From contig JAGPNK010000012.1 in the NCBI GenBank assembly GCA_020746835.1, positions 1,240,001 to 1,304,000 of the forward strand: DNA of 64,000 nucleotides. The letters are read 5' to 3'. Both the position numbers and the translations under genes were made by a program. The notes under the pieces are model-generated. The model searched no databases. It was not told the DNA's origin and saw only the letters and a list, made by a program, of their open reading frames with translations. Of the stretch, positions 61,980 through 64,000 are shown piece after piece. How positions within the stretch are numbered: position 1 is the first letter of the stretch; the number at the start of each line of letters is the position of its first letter. This stretch comes from Stachybotrys elegans (taxonomy: Eukaryota; Ascomycota; Sordariomycetes; Hypocreales; Stachybotryaceae).

Positions 61980-63173
61980 ATGGCGAGCCACCAGAAACCC
62001 CATAACCGCAGTTGCTTTCATATTGCAATCATTTGCGCCCTTCCTCTCGAATATGATGCTGTGTCGCTGCTGTTTGATCAGTTTTGGGATGAAGACGGCG
62101 ACTGGTATGGGCGCGCACCCGGAGATACGAACACGTATACGACTGGTCGTATTGGACGAAATGACGTTGTCCTGGCGCTTCTTCCCGGCATGGGCAAGGC
62201 AGCAGCCGCTGGAGCAACCAGTAACATTCGTTTCAGCTACACTGGCTTGAAGATTGCGATGCTGGTTGGGATATGCGGGGGCATCCCCGCCATCAACGGA
62301 GATGAGGTACTTTTGGGAGACGTCATCATCAGCAAGGCAGTTGTCCAGTATGACTTTGGCCGCCAATTTGTTGGCAAATTTGTCGCAAAGGACACTATTG
62401 AAGAAAGCCTTGGAAGACCAACCAAAGACATCCGCGGCCTGGTCGCCAGCTTTGAAACAGAGCTCGGAAGGGAACGTCTTCAGCTTCAGGCTGCCAAATA
62501 CCTCAAGGCCATTCAGGATGCAGCGGTGAGCAAACGGCGACGCAGCAAATACACCTGCCCAGATCCTTCAAGCGACAGACTTTTCGCTGCCGCGTATCGT
62601 CATATGCATCGGAGACCGGCGATATGCGCAATCTGCGACGAAAGCGTCGAGCGCTACTGCGAGATAGCGGCCAAGGCAAGCTGTGCAGAGCTTGACTGCG
62701 ACGAGAGCCAGCTCATCTCCAGAGACCGCCTCGAGGAGGCACGGGAGCCGGCAATTTTTGTCGGTCGCATTGCCTCTGGAGATACGGTGATGAAGTCGGG
62801 CGAGCATCGAGACCGTGTAGCTGCAGAGCACGACGTGATAGCCTTTGAGATGGAAGGGGCCGGTGCATGGGACGAAGTTCCGTGTCTTATTGTAAAGGGA
62901 GTCTGTGACTATGCCGACAGCCACAAAAACAAGGCGTGGCAGACGTACGCAGCAGCAACGGCGGCAGCCGTGATGCGGGCTATTCTGAATCGCTATCCTG
63001 TGGACGATGGGCCGGGCAATGCTGTGCCATCCAACCCAGACAGGCTCGACGGTGTTGAAGTGAGACAAGGCAACAGCAACCGCATCATTTCAAATAATAC
63101 ATTTGGAGCCGGCACGTACATCAGCCAGGGTGATAGCCAGGGACCTCCAGCATCGTGGAACGGCTGTTCATAA
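61980..63173 (+). CDS. Nucleoside-phosphorylase-like (PNP_UDP) domain protein
   Basis: A single exon of 397 residues from the ATG at 61980. The PNP_UDP fold runs from about 12 (FHIAIICALPLEYDAV) through MLVGICGGIPA, GDVIISKAVVQYDFGR and the nucleoside-binding AFEMEGAGAWDEVPCLIVKG to CDYADSHKNKAWQTYAAATA near 345, the usual length for the fungal version. In fungal NLRs this domain often stands at the N-terminus before NACHT or NB-ARC; here it is alone. The C-terminal tail carries NRIISNNTFGAGTYISQGD, a Gly/Asn/Thr-rich stretch like the linker or amyloid-type motifs found between effector and NB domains. It could be an effector activated by an NLR elsewhere, or a nucleosidase of purine metabolism. 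Confidence 0.85.
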   Translation: MASHQKPHNRSCFHIAIICALPLEYDAVSLLFDQFWDEDGDWYGRAPGDTNTYTTGRIGRNDVVLALLPGMGKAAAAGATSNIRFSYTGLKIAMLVGICGGIPAINGDEVLLGDVIISKAVVQYDFGRQFVGKFVAKDTIEESLGRPTKDIRGLVASFETELGRERLQLQAAKYLKAIQDAAVSKRRRSKYTCPDPSSDRLFAAAYRHMHRRPAICAICDESVERYCEIAAKASCAELDCDESQLISRDRLEEAREPAIFVGRIASGDTVMKSGEHRDRVAAEHDVIAFEMEGAGAWDEVPCLIVKGVCDYADSHKNKAWQTYAAATAAAVMRAILNRYPVDDGPGNAVPSNPDRLDGVEVRQGNSNRIISNNTFGAGTYISQGDSQGPPASWNGCS

Positions 63174-63476
63174 GTGTAACTGTGAAGATCGCAATTGGGC
63201 ACATTTCACTCTATATTATACAGTGCAGAGTCTTTTAGTTAATACCAGCACACATTTTCCTGTTGGTGAAGCACTTGGCATATTATCTGCAATCGTCTTG
63301 GCTGGACAATTTGCTGCGTGGGGATGATCCATAAGCCCAGGACCTCGTTTGGGCCGCGTATCAGCCGCGGGGAATTCTGCTCATCAGACGCGGGGTAGGC
63401 TCCCGGTTCTGTCACTACGCTGAGCTATGCGCGGACAGACAACACGCAAGAGTGGTTCTCGCTTCACTGAGCGAAA
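63174..63476. other. Intergenic stretch, no gene seen
   Basis: 303 bp between the phosphorylase-domain gene and the ubiquitin-like gene. Nothing recognised. Confidence 0.4.
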
Positions 63477-64000
63477 ATGAACGACGGCGAATCTCACTTA
63501 GTTGGGGACGACCTTGGATCCAAGCCCCTGCCCATCACAAACGCTGCCGACAATGATGCAAACCGCTCGAATGACCTTGCTCTTGGCAACAACCTAGACA
63601 AGGAGATGCTGAAGTTCAAAGATGCCGTGGGACGGAAATTCACGTTTCCCTTCAACATGGTCAATACTTGGCAGGTAAGTGGGAGTCTTGGTGCAATACT
63701 TAACTCGACTGACGAGTTTGGCAGGGAATGGAAGAAGTCATCAAGCAAGCGTTTCTACAGGTTGACGTCCTCGGCCCTCACGTCCAGAATGGGCACTATG
63801 ATATCATCGGTCCCAACGGAGACATTATCCTTCCCTCCATATGGGAACGGGTTGTCGAACCGGGATGGACCGTGACCATGGCAATGTGGCCGATGCCCAA
63901 ACCCCCTCTTGGGCCCCTTCCCCCTCGGTCGAAGCCTGCTCCTAGGCCGCGCGCTCCTGTGCCCGACCAGGTCAATGTCCCGGCCGTAAACCATACCAGC
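63477..64000 (+). CDS. Fungal ubiquitin-like domain protein (runs off right edge)
   Basis: Two exons are in the window, 63477..63674 and 63725..64000, joined across a 50-bp GTAAGT..CAG intron in phase 0; the frame is open at the edge (158 codons seen). The ubiquitin-like domain spans about residues 46-125: LKFKDAVGRKFTFPFNMVNT, then MEEVIKQAFLQVDVLG, YDIIGPNGDIILPSIWERVV and GWTVTMAMWPM. This is the fungal family of beta-grasp domains found alone or attached to NLR-like and STAND N-terminal proteins. A proline-rich tail begins at the edge. The role is unproven; it may be a signalling adaptor next to the phosphorylase-domain gene. Confidence 0.85.

Overview
The window is nuclear DNA of a filamentous ascomycete (Pezizomycotina, probably a sordariomycete; the species cannot be read from this sequence). 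The evidence is short introns of 45-70 bp with GT..AG ends and CTAAC-like branch sites, fungal-only families (HET, fungal NLR with NACHT and ankyrin repeats, 2EXR, F-box, GH71, fungal ubiquitin-like domain), and scars of repeat-induced point mutation (RIP): an AT-rich dead transposon and gene copies broken by C-to-T stop codons. Density of recognition-type genes, relics and repeats marks it as accessory chromosome territory rather than housekeeping sequence.

Layout. 0-0.5 kb: start of a UDP-glycosyltransferase leaving the window to the left. 1.7-8.4 kb: a 2184-residue NACHT-ankyrin NLR with one intron and a 27-bp minisatellite. 8.4-12.3 kb: a HET gene killed by a RIP-mutated Fot1/pogo-type transposon and by several in-frame stops. 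12.5-17.5 kb: a four-exon membrane protein, a conserved unknown protein and an F-box-like protein. 18.2-19.0 kb: an NLR N-terminal stump. 19.1-26.6 kb: a berberine-bridge-type flavoprotein, a large conserved unknown protein and an alpha/beta hydrolase. 27-33.8 kb: a HET protein, a one-TM unknown protein and a 2EXR protein. 34.3-39 kb: a divergent pair, a small secreted protein and a 1020-residue GH71 glucanase with cysteine-rich modules and a hydrophobic tail. 39.7-47.6 kb: a HET protein with a mitochondrial-type presequence and TM segment, a DAO-type flavoenzyme and an NB-less ankyrin protein. 62-64 kb: a stand-alone nucleoside-phosphorylase-like domain protein and a ubiquitin-like domain protein running off the right edge.

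48-61.7 kb is different: a block of GC-rich intronless genes that I cannot assign to any named element. It holds long coiled-coil proteins, a possible cysteine-peptidase-like protein, an AT-hook protein, a GIY-YIG-like protein, a double zinc-knuckle protein and a degenerate DEAH-type helicase. Two pairs share bidirectional promoters. Several members are interrupted by in-frame stops that look like CAG-to-TAG or CAA-to-TAA changes. This block is the best candidate for an undescribed system, perhaps an old mobile or selfish unit, or a nucleic-acid-handling module being eroded.

Across the window lies a family of about 120-bp dispersed repeats with one constant end, one ragged end and target-site duplications of 11 and 15 bp, which is the pattern of a SINE-like or LINE-derived retroposon. 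Two further relics are partial gene copies: a RIP-mutated piece of the F-box gene and a diverged piece of the flavoprotein gene.
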